NCBI GenBank assembly: GCA_943912335.1
Contig: CALTUD010000012.1
Coordinates: 35,636 to 99,635, forward strand
Origin: an uncultured Acetobacteraceae bacterium
Lineage (GTDB): Bacteria > Pseudomonadota > Alphaproteobacteria > Acetobacterales > Acetobacteraceae
Reading direction: 5' to 3'
DNA: 64,000 bases
Position 1 is the stretch's first letter, and every line of letters begins with the position of its first letter. A program made the position numbers and the translations under genes. Of this stretch, positions 42,726 through 51,175 are shown one piece after another. The notes under the pieces are model-generated. The model ran no database searches. It had not been told where the DNA came from and worked only from the letters and a program-made list of their open reading frames with translations.

Positions 42726-43502
42726 TCAGCCGTCCTCCCGCGTGGTGCGGGCGGCGGCCAGCACGTCGACGCTGGCTGCCCCTGACTCGAGCAGGACCCG
42801 GGCGCAGACGCCGGCTGTGGCGCCGGTCGTGAGCACGTCGTCGATCAGGACGATGCGCCGCCCGACGATGGACTCGCGGCGCGAGGGCCGTAGCGCAATG
42901 GCGCCAGCGACTGTGGCGGCGCGTTCGGAGGGAGAATGGCCGACCAGCGTGGCGGTGGCACGCGTGCGGACGAGGGCATCCACCGACACTGCGGTTTTCA
43001 CCAGCCGTCCGACGTTGCGGGCCAGAAGGGTGGCCTGGTTATAGCGCCGGGTGAACAAACGACGTTTGTGCAACGGCACCGGGACGAGCAGGTCGGCCTC
43101 TGCAAGCAGGGTTTTGCCCGCCCGGGCCATATGGCGTCCGAGCACACGGGCGTTCTCGGTGCGGTCGGCGTATTTGAGCGGCAGGATCAGGCGGCGGGAC
43201 AGCTCGTCATAGGTGAAGGCCGCGCGTGCCCGGCGCCAGGGTGGCGGCTCGGCGTCGCAGCGCGGGCAGCAAAGGGACAGGCCGACGAACCCTTCGCTGG
43301 CGAAGGCGGTCCCGCAGCGATCACAGCAGGGATCGGTGATGAAAACGGCCTTGCGGAAGCAGGCGGCGCAGAGCTGGCCCGGCTCCGACGCGATCTCGTC
43401 GCAGGCCGGGCAATGGCCGGGCAGAGCGAGGTCGAGCGCCGCCCGGCCGACGCCGAGCCCGCCATCCAGAACCGCCTTCGCCAACCCGGACGCTCGCCGC
43501 AT
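42726..43502 (-). CDS. ComF-family phosphoribosyltransferase-like protein
   Basis: A 258-residue protein. The N-terminal zinc-finger-like region has CPACDEIASEPGQLCAACF, CCDRCG and CCPRC. The C-terminal type I phosphoribosyltransferase domain contains LLVPVPLHKRRLFTRRYNQA and the PRPP loop RIVLIDDVLTTGATAGV. ComF acts in natural transformation in some bacteria, but relatives are also found in non-competent species. It is divergent from a methyltransferase gene. Confidence 0.9.
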   Translation of the reverse strand: MRRASGLAKAVLDGGLGVGRAALDLALPGHCPACDEIASEPGQLCAACFRKAVFITDPCCDRCGTAFASEGFVGLSLCCPRCDAEPPPWRRARAAFTYDELSRRLILPLKYADRTENARVLGRHMARAGKTLLAEADLLVPVPLHKRRLFTRRYNQATLLARNVGRLVKTAVSVDALVRTRATATLVGHSPSERAATVAGAIALRPSRRESIVGRRIVLIDDVLTTGATAGVCARVLLESGAASVDVLAAARTTREDG

Positions 43503-43630
43503 CGTTCCGCCCCCCGCACGACAGTGTCGGTCGTCCCCGAGCGAGCGGCAAGGCTCGGCCTCTTGGTGGACTGGCCCATCGGGAGCACATGATGTTCCGA
43601 ACGAACGATCCGCCGGAGGAACCGTGCCGC

Positions 43631-44509
43631 ATGGATGACAGCCAGATCTTCGACCGGCACGCCGTGCGTCTGCATCGCGATCGTGCGGCCGCGACGGTGA
43701 ATTCGGTGGCAGATATCCTGTCGGCCGGTGCCAATCTGCTGCTGGACCGGCTGGACGACGTGAAGCGGCGGTTCACGCGAGCGCTGGATGTGGGCGGTCG
43801 CGGCGTGGTGGCCCCTGCCCTCCGGGCGCGCGGGATCGAGACGGTGGGCTGCGACCTGTCGGCGGCGATGGCGCGGCGATCCGGCGCCGATCTGGTGGCC
43901 GCCGTTGACGAGGAGTGGCTGCCGTTCGCCGAGGGGAGCTTTGATCTCGTGGTGGCGAGCCTGTCGTTGCATTGGGTGAACGATCTGCCGGGGACGTTGA
44001 TCCAGCTTCGCCGTGCGTTGCGGCCAGACGGGCTGCTGCTGGCGTCGCTGCCGATCCTTCCGACCTTGTCGGGGCTCAGGGCGGGATTGCTGAAAGCGGA
44101 GTCGGAGTTGAGCGGTGGGGCATCGCCGCGCGTGTCGCCGTTTCCGGAATTGCGCGATTGCGCAGCCTTGCTGCAGCGGGCGGGGTTTGCGCTGCCGGTC
44201 GCGGATTCGGATCAACTCCGGCTGAGCTACGGCAATCCGATGACATTGCTGCGCGATCTTCGGGCAGCCGGTGAGACCAATGCCGTCAGGCTAAGGGATC
44301 GACGGCCTGTTTCTGTCCGGATGATCCCGATGGCGATGGCGGAACTGGAGACAAGCGAAGACGGGCGTATCCCCGCGATGCTGGACATCGCGGTCATGAC
44401 CGGCTGGGCGCCCTCGCCGGACCAGCCGAAGCCCTTGAAGCCGGGCCAGGCGACGATCCGGCTGGAAGATGCTCTGGCCGCAATGCCCGACGCGGACGAG
44501 CCGTGCTAG
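43631..44509 (+). CDS. SAM-dependent methyltransferase, NDUFAF5/BioC-like
   Basis: A protein of about 292 residues with MDDSQIFDRHAVRLHRDRAA, then RALDVGGRGVVAPALRARGI (glycine-rich SAM loop) and DLVVASLSLHWVNDLPGTLI, a hallmark of the BioC/NDUFAF5 group. The mitochondrial NDUFAF5 hydroxylates an arginine of complex I subunit NDUFS7, and this alphaproteobacterial homologue may do the same. The start is either ATG 43631 (GGAGGA ten bases upstream) or 43589/43592 (GGGAG close by). Confidence 0.82.
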   Translation: MDDSQIFDRHAVRLHRDRAAATVNSVADILSAGANLLLDRLDDVKRRFTRALDVGGRGVVAPALRARGIETVGCDLSAAMARRSGADLVAAVDEEWLPFAEGSFDLVVASLSLHWVNDLPGTLIQLRRALRPDGLLLASLPILPTLSGLRAGLLKAESELSGGASPRVSPFPELRDCAALLQRAGFALPVADSDQLRLSYGNPMTLLRDLRAAGETNAVRLRDRRPVSVRMIPMAMAELETSEDGRIPAMLDIAVMTGWAPSPDQPKPLKPGQATIRLEDALAAMPDADEPC

Positions 44510-44541
44510 TGGGGCATGAGATTTCCGGCGAAGGAGTTCCC

Positions 44542-44727
44542 ATGCGTCTCGTTTCCACTACGCCACACCACCTGCTCGGTGGTGTCGTTCTCCTGACGGT
44601 GTCTTTTCTGTTGGCTGCCTGTGCGGGCGGTACGGAAGCGCCCGTGACCGGCGTGACGAGCACGCCACAACAGCATTCGCCGCTGGCGGCACCCCCCTCG
44701 TCGATGATGACACCGCACGGCTACTGA
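44542..44727 (+). CDS. Small putative lipoprotein
   Basis: A 61-residue protein with a signal ending in a lipobox (VVLLTVSFLLAACAGG). A short Pro/Ser/Thr-rich mature part follows, with no domain. AAGGAG lies five bases before the ATG at 44542. It may be co-transcribed with the methyltransferase gene. Confidence 0.65.
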   Translation: MRLVSTTPHHLLGGVVLLTVSFLLAACAGGTEAPVTGVTSTPQQHSPLAAPPSSMMTPHGY

Positions 44728-44733
44728 AGCGTC

Positions 44734-44766
44734 GGCGCCTCCGCGTCGGTCGAAACCGGAGGCGTC
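44734..44766. terminator. Hairpin between convergent small genes
   Basis: GGCGCCTCCG (44734-44743) and CGGAGGCGTC (44757-44766) pair over ten bases with one G-T, around a 13-base loop. No T run follows on either strand. It sits between the lipoprotein and DUF3553 genes. Confidence 0.45.
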
Positions 44767-44768
44767 TG

Positions 44769-44954
44769 TCAGTCGGTCATGACCAGATCGACGCGGTCGA
44801 TGTTGATCAGAACCTTGCCCTGGTTCTCGAAATTGACGGTCACGCGGGAACCGATGACGGATTGAACCTGACCGGCGCCCCATTCGGGACAGGTCGGATG
44901 CAATACCCATTGCCCCGGTTCGATCGTCGCGGCGGCTGACAAGCGATCAGTCAT
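44769..44954 (-). CDS. DUF3553 protein
   Basis: A 61-residue protein, MTDRLSAAATIEPGQWVLHP followed by EWGAGQVQSVIGSRVTVNFE and KVLINIDRVDLVM. This is the DUF3553 pattern, an SH3/Tudor-like small barrel related to the C-terminal tail of PcrA/UvrD (compare the uvrD product here). It may bind RNA polymerase, but that is an inference. It is divergent from cheA. Confidence 0.82.
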   Translation of the reverse strand: MTDRLSAAATIEPGQWVLHPTCPEWGAGQVQSVIGSRVTVNFENQGKVLINIDRVDLVMTD

Positions 44955-44963
44955 GGCAGCCGA

Positions 44964-44976
44964 AACGAATTTCGTT
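44964..44976. promoter_or_regulatory. Short palindrome between DUF3553 gene and cheA
   Basis: AACGAA and TTCGTT surround a single T in the 87-base divergent region. It is A/T-rich relative to its surroundings and may be a regulator site or part of a promoter. Confidence 0.3.
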
Positions 44977-45041
44977 GGAATCGGTTCGCGTTTACCGTTT
45001 GTTTTCTCCTCTGCCTCCAAGATGGCCCACCAGTGCGATGG

Positions 45042-47603
45042 ATGGAGCCTGTCTTGGACGATCTTCTGGCGGACTTTCTCACCGAATGTTCCGAGAATCT
45101 GGCTGAACTCGATCTGGCGGTCGTTCGCCTCGAACGGACTCCCAACGATCAGCCCACCTTGTCGCTGATTTTCCGGCTTGTGCACACGATCAAGGGCACG
45201 TGCGGATTTCTGGGGCTGCCACGCCTGGAGAAGGTCGCGCACGCGAGCGAAACGGTGCTGGACAAGTTCCGCAACGGCACGCTGTCCGTCTCGCCCGGCG
45301 GTATCGGGGTGATCCTCGCGGCGTTGGATCGTATTCGCGCAATCGTCGACGGCATCAGCACAACCGGCACGGAACCGTCCGGAAACGACTCCGCCATCAT
45401 CGCCGAGCTCGAAGCCCTGGCGGAAGGCCGCAAGGTGGCCGACGTTCCGCAGGTGATGATCCCGCAGCCGGAATCGACCCTGGCGCTCGATCTCACAGCT
45501 CTGCCGGTCGATGCGGCAGCGAACAATGCGCAGGCAGCAGCTGACCATCCTTCCGACAATGTTCCAGTGCGCGGACAGACCATTCGCGTGTCGGTGGACG
45601 TGCTGGAAACGTTGATGACGCTGGTGAGCGAGCTGGTGCTGACTCGCAACCAGTTTCTTCAGCAGCTCCGCCTGAGCGGCAATGCCGAACTGACCGGACC
45701 GGTGCAGCGGCTGTCGCATCTGACGACTGAGTTGCAGGAAGGGGTGATGAAGACCCGCATGCAGCCGATCGGCAACGTTTGGAACATGCTCCCCCGCCAG
45801 GTCCGCGATCTGGCGCACGATCTGAACAAGCGGGTCGATCTGGTGATGCTGGGCGCCGACACCGAACTCGACCGCCAGGTCCTCGAACTCATCAAAGATC
45901 CACTCACCCACATGATCCGCAACAGCGTCGATCATGGTCTGGAGAAAGCGGAAGAGCGTCAATTGGCCGGCAAGAGCGCTACCGGCACCATCACGTTGAG
46001 CGCGCGCCACGAAGGCGGCCACGTGGTGATCGAGATCGAGGATGACGGGCGCGGGATCGATGTTCGTCGCGTGGCCGAGAAGGCCGTCGCACGCGGCATC
46101 GCCACCCAGGACCAGATCGCACGAATGACGGATTCGGAGATCCACGGCTTCATCTTCCAGCCGGGTTTCTCCACTGCCGCCGCCGTGACGTCCGTTTCCG
46201 GGCGCGGCGTGGGCATGGACGTCGTCAAAACCAATATCGAGCAGATCGGGGGTCTGATCGAACTGCACAGCACAGCGGGTCGCGGCAGCCGCTTCGTGAT
46301 CAAGATTCCACTGACCCTCGCCATCGTATCAGCGCTGATCGTCGGCGCCGCGGGAGAACGCTTCGCCATTCCACAGAGCAGCGTCATCGAAGTCGTTCTT
46401 CCCAACGCTCAGTCGGCCACGCGGATCGAGACGATCGACGGCGCATCCGTGCTACGTCTGCGCGAACATCTTCTGCCGCTGATCCGACTGCGCACTCTGC
46501 TGCATCTGCCGGAAAGCGCCAGCGAGAACGGCACCGAGATGGTGGCCGTGATCGGTGTTGGCACCACGCGACTGGGCCTAATCGTCGACGGCGTGTTCGA
46601 CACCGAGGAGATCGTGGTCAAGCCAGTGGCCACCGTGCTGCGTAACATCCCCCTGTTCGGCGGCAACACCATTCTCGAGGATGGGGCGGTCATCATGATC
46701 CTCGATCCGACCGGTATCGCACGCCATGCCGGGCTGGATGCTGCCCGTAAGGACGTCGTGGTCGCCGATAATGAAGAGGATGAGACCACCGAGAAGGCGG
46801 ACATGCTTCTGGTTCGTGCCGGACGGGGCGCACCCAAGGCGCTGCCCTTGTTTCTGATCTCCAGGTTGGAAACCTTCGCGGCATCCCGTATCGAACAGGC
46901 GGGCGGTCGGACAGTGGCGCAGTATCGCGGCCATCTGATGCCCGTGGTCGCGCTCGACGAAACGGTCGATCTGCCGAGCCTTGCCGCCGAGGCGGGCCCC
47001 GACGACGCGTATCCGGTTCTGGTTTTCGAGAATGGCGGCCAGCCGGTCGGTATTCTGGTCGATGAGATCATCGACGTCGTCACTACGGACGCCAGCTTGC
47101 AGCCGGGAACGGCCGGCGCCGGCATTCTGGGCGTGTCTGTGGTGGCCGAGAAAGCGACCGATGTCATCGATGTCGGCTACTGGCTGAACCGGGCTTCAGG
47201 CAATTGGTTCCGGACCGCCGCCGCCGCGGCTCGCAAACCAAGACTCCTGGTCGTGGACGATAGCAGCTTCTTCCGCCAGCTCGTGGCGCCCAGCCTTTCC
47301 GCCGCCGGTTACGAAGTCACCGTGACCGAATCCGCCGAGGAGGCGCTAGCGTTACGGGATGCCGGCCGGTGTTTCGAGGCCATCGTATCCGACATCGAGA
47401 TGCCGGGTATGGGCGGCCTCGGCTTTGCCCGCGAGGTCCGTGACGGTGGCCCATGGGCCGATCTCCCGATGGTCGCTCTGACTGGCAGTGATGTCGTTCA
47501 GGAAGCGCGTTCGGCCGGATTCACCGACACCATCCGCAAGTTCGAACGCGACACGCTGCTGCTCAGTCTCGAGCAGTGTCTGTCGCACCGTATCGCCGCC
47601 TGA
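45042..47603 (+). CDS. cheA: Hybrid chemotaxis histidine kinase CheA with C-terminal receiver
   Basis: A protein of about 853 residues with unusual domain content. The P1 HPt domain has the phosphoacceptor His48 in FRLVHTIKGTCGFLG. No P2 domain is seen, only a linker of about 65 residues. Dimerisation and the ATPase follow (IRVSVDVLETLMTLVSELVL, DPLTHMIRNSVDHG, IEDDGRGIDV, TSVSGRGVGMDVVKTN). Two CheW-like regions come next (about 425-560 and 590-700). A complete receiver domain ends the protein (LLVVDDSSFFRQLVA, phospho-Asp in IVSDIEMPGMGG, ALTGSD). This is the CheAY/FrzE-like layout. A GTG at 45033 is an alternative start. Confidence 0.93.
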   Translation: MEPVLDDLLADFLTECSENLAELDLAVVRLERTPNDQPTLSLIFRLVHTIKGTCGFLGLPRLEKVAHASETVLDKFRNGTLSVSPGGIGVILAALDRIRAIVDGISTTGTEPSGNDSAIIAELEALAEGRKVADVPQVMIPQPESTLALDLTALPVDAAANNAQAAADHPSDNVPVRGQTIRVSVDVLETLMTLVSELVLTRNQFLQQLRLSGNAELTGPVQRLSHLTTELQEGVMKTRMQPIGNVWNMLPRQVRDLAHDLNKRVDLVMLGADTELDRQVLELIKDPLTHMIRNSVDHGLEKAEERQLAGKSATGTITLSARHEGGHVVIEIEDDGRGIDVRRVAEKAVARGIATQDQIARMTDSEIHGFIFQPGFSTAAAVTSVSGRGVGMDVVKTNIEQIGGLIELHSTAGRGSRFVIKIPLTLAIVSALIVGAAGERFAIPQSSVIEVVLPNAQSATRIETIDGASVLRLREHLLPLIRLRTLLHLPESASENGTEMVAVIGVGTTRLGLIVDGVFDTEEIVVKPVATVLRNIPLFGGNTILEDGAVIMILDPTGIARHAGLDAARKDVVVADNEEDETTEKADMLLVRAGRGAPKALPLFLISRLETFAASRIEQAGGRTVAQYRGHLMPVVALDETVDLPSLAAEAGPDDAYPVLVFENGGQPVGILVDEIIDVVTTDASLQPGTAGAGILGVSVVAEKATDVIDVGYWLNRASGNWFRTAAAAARKPRLLVVDDSSFFRQLVAPSLSAAGYEVTVTESAEEALALRDAGRCFEAIVSDIEMPGMGGLGFAREVRDGGPWADLPMVALTGSDVVQEARSAGFTDTIRKFERDTLLLSLEQCLSHRIAA

Positions 47604-47616
47604 GGGAGGGAATTCC

Positions 47617-48102
47617 ATGTCCGTTACGCTTCAAACCCACCCGTCCCAGGCCGCAGCTCCGGTACTCGATCGTGGAGAAGAGGTTGGTTTCGTCACACTG
47701 ATGCTGGCCGGCATGCTATGCGGAGTACCTGTGCTCTCGGTGCGCGAGGTCGTCACCAACAGCAAGATCGTCCGGGTGCCGCTGGCGCCGGCCGAAATCG
47801 CCGGCAATATCAATCTTCGTGGCCGCATCGTCACCGCGATCGACACACGTTCCAGGCTGGGTCTCGAACCCGCACCGCCCGCTGCCGAGCGCGTAGCGCT
47901 CGTCGCGGAGGCTAACGGTGCCCTTTATGCGCTGCTAATCGACCAGGTGCTGGAAGTTCTGAGCCTGCCGGCCGATCGAATTGAGGAGCTGCCGGTGAAC
48001 TTTGGTTCCGCCTGGCGCACCTACAGCAAAGGCGTCCATCGCTTGTCGGATCAGCTCATGATCGTGCTGGATCTCCAGGCGCTGCTGTCGTTCCAGTCAT
48101 GA
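47617..48102 (+). CDS. cheW: Chemotaxis coupling protein CheW
   Basis: A 161-residue adaptor that links receptors to CheA. The CheW fold shows VGFVTLMLAGMLCGVPVLSV, then REVVTNSKIVRVPLAPAEIA and GNINLRGRIVTAIDTRSRLG. The start at 47617 has GAGGGAGGG six bases upstream. Its stop overlaps the cheY ATG by four bases. Confidence 0.93.
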   Translation: MSVTLQTHPSQAAAPVLDRGEEVGFVTLMLAGMLCGVPVLSVREVVTNSKIVRVPLAPAEIAGNINLRGRIVTAIDTRSRLGLEPAPPAAERVALVAEANGALYALLIDQVLEVLSLPADRIEELPVNFGSAWRTYSKGVHRLSDQLMIVLDLQALLSFQS

Positions 48103-48494
48103 GCGCGCTCGCTGGCAGGCTCTGCCTGATCGTGGATGACAGCCGCACCGTTCGCAGGATCGCCCGCACCATCGTCGAGGACGCCGGAATGCGAACGCAG
48201 GAAGCGTCAGACGGAATCGAAGCCCTGACGGCCTGCCGCAAGGAGCGTCCGGACTATGTGCTGCTCGACTGGAACATGCCGAACATGAATGGCCTGGATT
48301 GCCTCAGGGCGATCCGCTCCGAGTTCGGCGCCTCCGCTCCGAGCGTGATCCTGTGCACGACGGAGAACGAGCCGGATTTCATCATCACGGCGATCGAGGC
48401 CGGCGCAGAAGAGTTCGTGATGAAACCCTTCGACGCCGACATTCTTCTCGGCAAACTGAACCAGGTATCGCCGGGTGCGGGCGGCTTTGCATGA
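48099..48494 (+). CDS. cheY: Chemotaxis response regulator CheY
   Basis: A single receiver domain of 131 residues. The acidic pair is in CLIVDDSRTVRRIART, the phospho-Asp in VLLDWNMPNMNGLDCL, Thr in LCTTENEP and Lys in FVMKPFDADIL. Phosphorylated CheY would act at the flagellar motor or another output. It overlaps cheW and cheB by four bases each. Confidence 0.94.
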   Translation: MSALAGRLCLIVDDSRTVRRIARTIVEDAGMRTQEASDGIEALTACRKERPDYVLLDWNMPNMNGLDCLRAIRSEFGASAPSVILCTTENEPDFIITAIEAGAEEFVMKPFDADILLGKLNQVSPGAGGFA

Positions 48495-49558
48495 TGGAAC
48501 CGCCATCGGCGCCGGCACGCATCCGTGTCATAATCTGCGACGATTCCAGCGTCGTGCGTAGTCTGATTTCCCGCATCCTCCGTGAGGAACCATCCATCGA
48601 AATCGTCGCCAGCGTCGCAAACGGTGCGATCGCGGTGGAAACGTTGAAGCAGATCGGTGCGGACGTGATCGTGCTCGACGTGGAAATGCCGGTCATGGAC
48701 GGGCTGACGGCGCTGCCGCTGCTTCTGCAGGCCGCTCCATCGGTAAAAGTGATCGTCGCCTCCGCACTAACCAGTTCAGGGGCGGCTATCGCCTTGAAGG
48801 CGATCCGTGCCGGGGCGGCCGACTGTCTGCACAAACCACATGCCGACACGAGAGAACAATTCGCTCAAGAGGTTCGGGCCAAAGTGCTTGCCTATGGGCG
48901 CCGCACGCGCCCGGCCGCTGCGTTGCCGTCGGCGAACGCACGCAACACGCCGGCAATTTCCTTGCGCCCCGTTTCGATGCGCAAGCCGAAGCTGATCGCC
49001 TTCGGCAGTTCCACCGGTGGCCCCCAGGCACTGTTCAGCGTATTCGGTGGTCTGTCCGCGCGCTTTTCGCAGCCGCTGCTGCTGACCCAGCATATGCCGC
49101 CGATCTTCACCCGAAGCCTGGCCGAACATCTCGATCGGCTCGGCCATCGGCCCTGCGTCGAGGCCGAAGACGGCATGCTGCTGCTGCCGAACCGGCTCCA
49201 TGTCGCGCCCGGCGATCGGCATATGTTGGTCGAGGCGGTCGGGGACCAATTCCGGGCTCGCTTGACCGATTCTCCGCCGGAGAATTCCTGCCGTCCATCC
49301 GTCGATCCGATGCTGCGCAGCGCCGTGACCGCAAGCCGGGGCCTGGTGCTGGCCGTGATCCTCACCGGGATGGGGCGCGATGGCGCGGCCGGAGCACGGG
49401 ATGTGGTGGATGCCGGTGGCGCGGTTCTGGCGCAGGACGAGGCGACAAGCGTCGTCTGGGGCATGCCCGGGGCGGTTGCGCGCGACGGACTGTGCCAGGC
49501 CGTGCTGCCTTTGGACCGCATCGCGACGAAGATCCGAGAACTGGCAGGTGCGGCATGA
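48491..49558 (+). CDS. cheB: Protein-glutamate methylesterase CheB
   Basis: A 355-residue adaptation enzyme with an N-terminal receiver (IICDDSSVVRSLISRIL, IVLDVEMPVMDGLTALP) and a C-terminal methylesterase. The catalytic Ser/His/Asp are in GSSTGGPQALFSVFGG, LTQHMPPIFTRSLAEHLD and LTGMGRDGAAGARD. It demethylates receptors when phosphorylated by CheA. The ATG at 48491 overlaps the cheY stop. Confidence 0.95.
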   Translation: MMEPPSAPARIRVIICDDSSVVRSLISRILREEPSIEIVASVANGAIAVETLKQIGADVIVLDVEMPVMDGLTALPLLLQAAPSVKVIVASALTSSGAAIALKAIRAGAADCLHKPHADTREQFAQEVRAKVLAYGRRTRPAAALPSANARNTPAISLRPVSMRKPKLIAFGSSTGGPQALFSVFGGLSARFSQPLLLTQHMPPIFTRSLAEHLDRLGHRPCVEAEDGMLLLPNRLHVAPGDRHMLVEAVGDQFRARLTDSPPENSCRPSVDPMLRSAVTASRGLVLAVILTGMGRDGAAGARDVVDAGGAVLAQDEATSVVWGMPGAVARDGLCQAVLPLDRIATKIRELAGAA

Positions 49559-50427
49559 ACGGCTTCGGCACGATCGCCGCCATCGTGAAAGCGAAGTCCG
49601 GACTGGCACTGGGTCCGGACAAGGAATATCTGGTCGAGGCGCGGCTGGGTCCGATCGTTCGCCGGCGCGGCCTGGCGAACCTGTCCGCTCTGGCCGATCG
49701 TCTCCGGACCGACCCCACCCTGGAACAGGAGGTGGTCGAAGCGATGACCACCAACGAAACCCTGTTCTTCAGGGACGGCAAACCGTTCGACCACGTGCGC
49801 GACGTAGTCCTGCCACGCTTGACGGCGACGCGGCCGCGGGGTGCCAGAATCCGCATTTGGTCCGCAGCCGCTTCCACCGGTCAGGAGGCTTATTCCATGG
49901 CCATCCTGGTTTGCGAGATGGGGGCGGCTCTGGCCGGGCGACCCGTGGAGATCGTCGGGACCGATATCGCCCGCGACGCCCTGGCGAGAGCCAGCGAAGG
50001 TCTCTACTCGCAGTTCGAGGTGCAGCGCGGCCTCCCTGCCCGTTTGCTGGTGAAGTATTTCACCAAGGAGGAACAGGGCTGGCGTATCAACCGGTCCTTG
50101 CGCGACATGGTGCAGTTCCGGAGCTGGAACCTGCTGGGCGATCTCTCGGCGTTGGGACGGTTCGACATCATCTTCTGTCGCAACGTGCTGATCTATTTCG
50201 ACCAGCCGACCAAAGCGCGCACGCTCCAGGCGATGTCTCGCCTCCTGACCGAGGATGGCGCGCTTTATCTCGGCGGTGCGGAAACATTGCTCGGGATCGA
50301 CAGCGATCTGTGCAGCCTTCCAGGCGCGCCGGGAACGTTCACGCGCCAGCCGCAGGGAGCGTCGCTCAAGGCCGCGACGGCTCCAGCGCCGTTCGCAATC
50401 GGTCGAGCAGCTCAGGCCGTTCCGTGA
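49555..50427 (+). CDS. cheR: Chemotaxis methyltransferase CheR
   Basis: A 290-residue enzyme that methylates receptor glutamates. The N-terminal helical domain ends at EAMTTNETLFFRDGKPFDHV. The SAM domain contains RIRIWSAAASTGQEAYSMAI, VEIVGTDIARDALARA and IIFCRNVLIYFDQPTKARTL. The ATG at 49555 overlaps the cheB stop. The last 62 bases run into the convergent pabC gene. Confidence 0.95.
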   Translation: MNGFGTIAAIVKAKSGLALGPDKEYLVEARLGPIVRRRGLANLSALADRLRTDPTLEQEVVEAMTTNETLFFRDGKPFDHVRDVVLPRLTATRPRGARIRIWSAAASTGQEAYSMAILVCEMGAALAGRPVEIVGTDIARDALARASEGLYSQFEVQRGLPARLLVKYFTKEEQGWRINRSLRDMVQFRSWNLLGDLSALGRFDIIFCRNVLIYFDQPTKARTLQAMSRLLTEDGALYLGGAETLLGIDSDLCSLPGAPGTFTRQPQGASLKAATAPAPFAIGRAAQAVP

Positions 50428-51175
50428 AGTAGTGTCCATCAAGTTTCGAGACCTGGCGGACGCCGAGACTGTTGCAAAGAAACAGGGCCGACGCTTGGTC
50501 GAGTGCGCTCGGGTCGATGCTGCGTTCCGCGATGATGCCGGCCTCCAGTAGGACCTGCCGCGCGATACCCGGTAAGGCTCCGTCTTGGAGTGGGGGCGTC
50601 CAGAAACGGTCTTCCTGGAACAGGATCACCGTCGCGATCGTGCTCTCTGCGACCAGACCGGCGGTGTTGAGCATCAGGGCATCGTCCGCGCCGACGGCTT
50701 CCGCTTCCCGCCTTGCCAGGATGCCGTCGAGATAGTTCAGCGACTTGATCCGGCTGAGCGGCGAATACTCGTTGCGCCGGGTCGAGCGAGCGGTGATCAG
50801 GGTGACGGCGTCCGACCGCGGCGAGCCCGTATAGGCGGAGATGAGCAGGGTCGGATTCGGCCGTATGGGAGAAGTCAGACCACGCGTTGCCGGGCCGCGT
50901 GACAGGGTGATGCGAAGCGAGCCTTCGATAACGTGCTCGGCGACGATCACGGAGGTGCAAGCTGCACCGATGATCGCCTCGTCGAACGGAACCGGGATGC
51001 CGAGCGAGGCAGCCCCCGCGTCCAGCCTGGCCAGATGCCGATCGAGGCGGACCGGTTCGGCGCGGACGACGCGGATCGTCTCGAAGACCCCGTCTCCCAG
51101 CGTGAATCCGCGATCGGACGGGTCGATCCGGACCGATGCCGCATCGACCAGCGCGCCGTTGTGCCAGAGCGTCAT
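50366..51175 (-). CDS. pabC: Aminodeoxychorismate lyase / class IV aminotransferase
   Basis: A PLP enzyme of 269 residues. It has RGFTLGDGVFETIRV, the PLP lysine in LSRIKSLNYLDGILARREA, and AESTIATVILFQ. As it is directly coupled to pabB (ATGA overlap at 51172-51175), release of p-aminobenzoate from aminodeoxychorismate in folate synthesis is the best assignment. D-amino-acid or branched-chain aminotransferase activity is possible on fold alone. Confidence 0.88.
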   Translation of the reverse strand: MTLWHNGALVDAASVRIDPSDRGFTLGDGVFETIRVVRAEPVRLDRHLARLDAGAASLGIPVPFDEAIIGAACTSVIVAEHVIEGSLRITLSRGPATRGLTSPIRPNPTLLISAYTGSPRSDAVTLITARSTRRNEYSPLSRIKSLNYLDGILARREAEAVGADDALMLNTAGLVAESTIATVILFQEDRFWTPPLQDGALPGIARQVLLEAGIIAERSIDPSALDQASALFLCNSLGVRQVSKLDGHYFTERPELLDRLRTALEPSRP

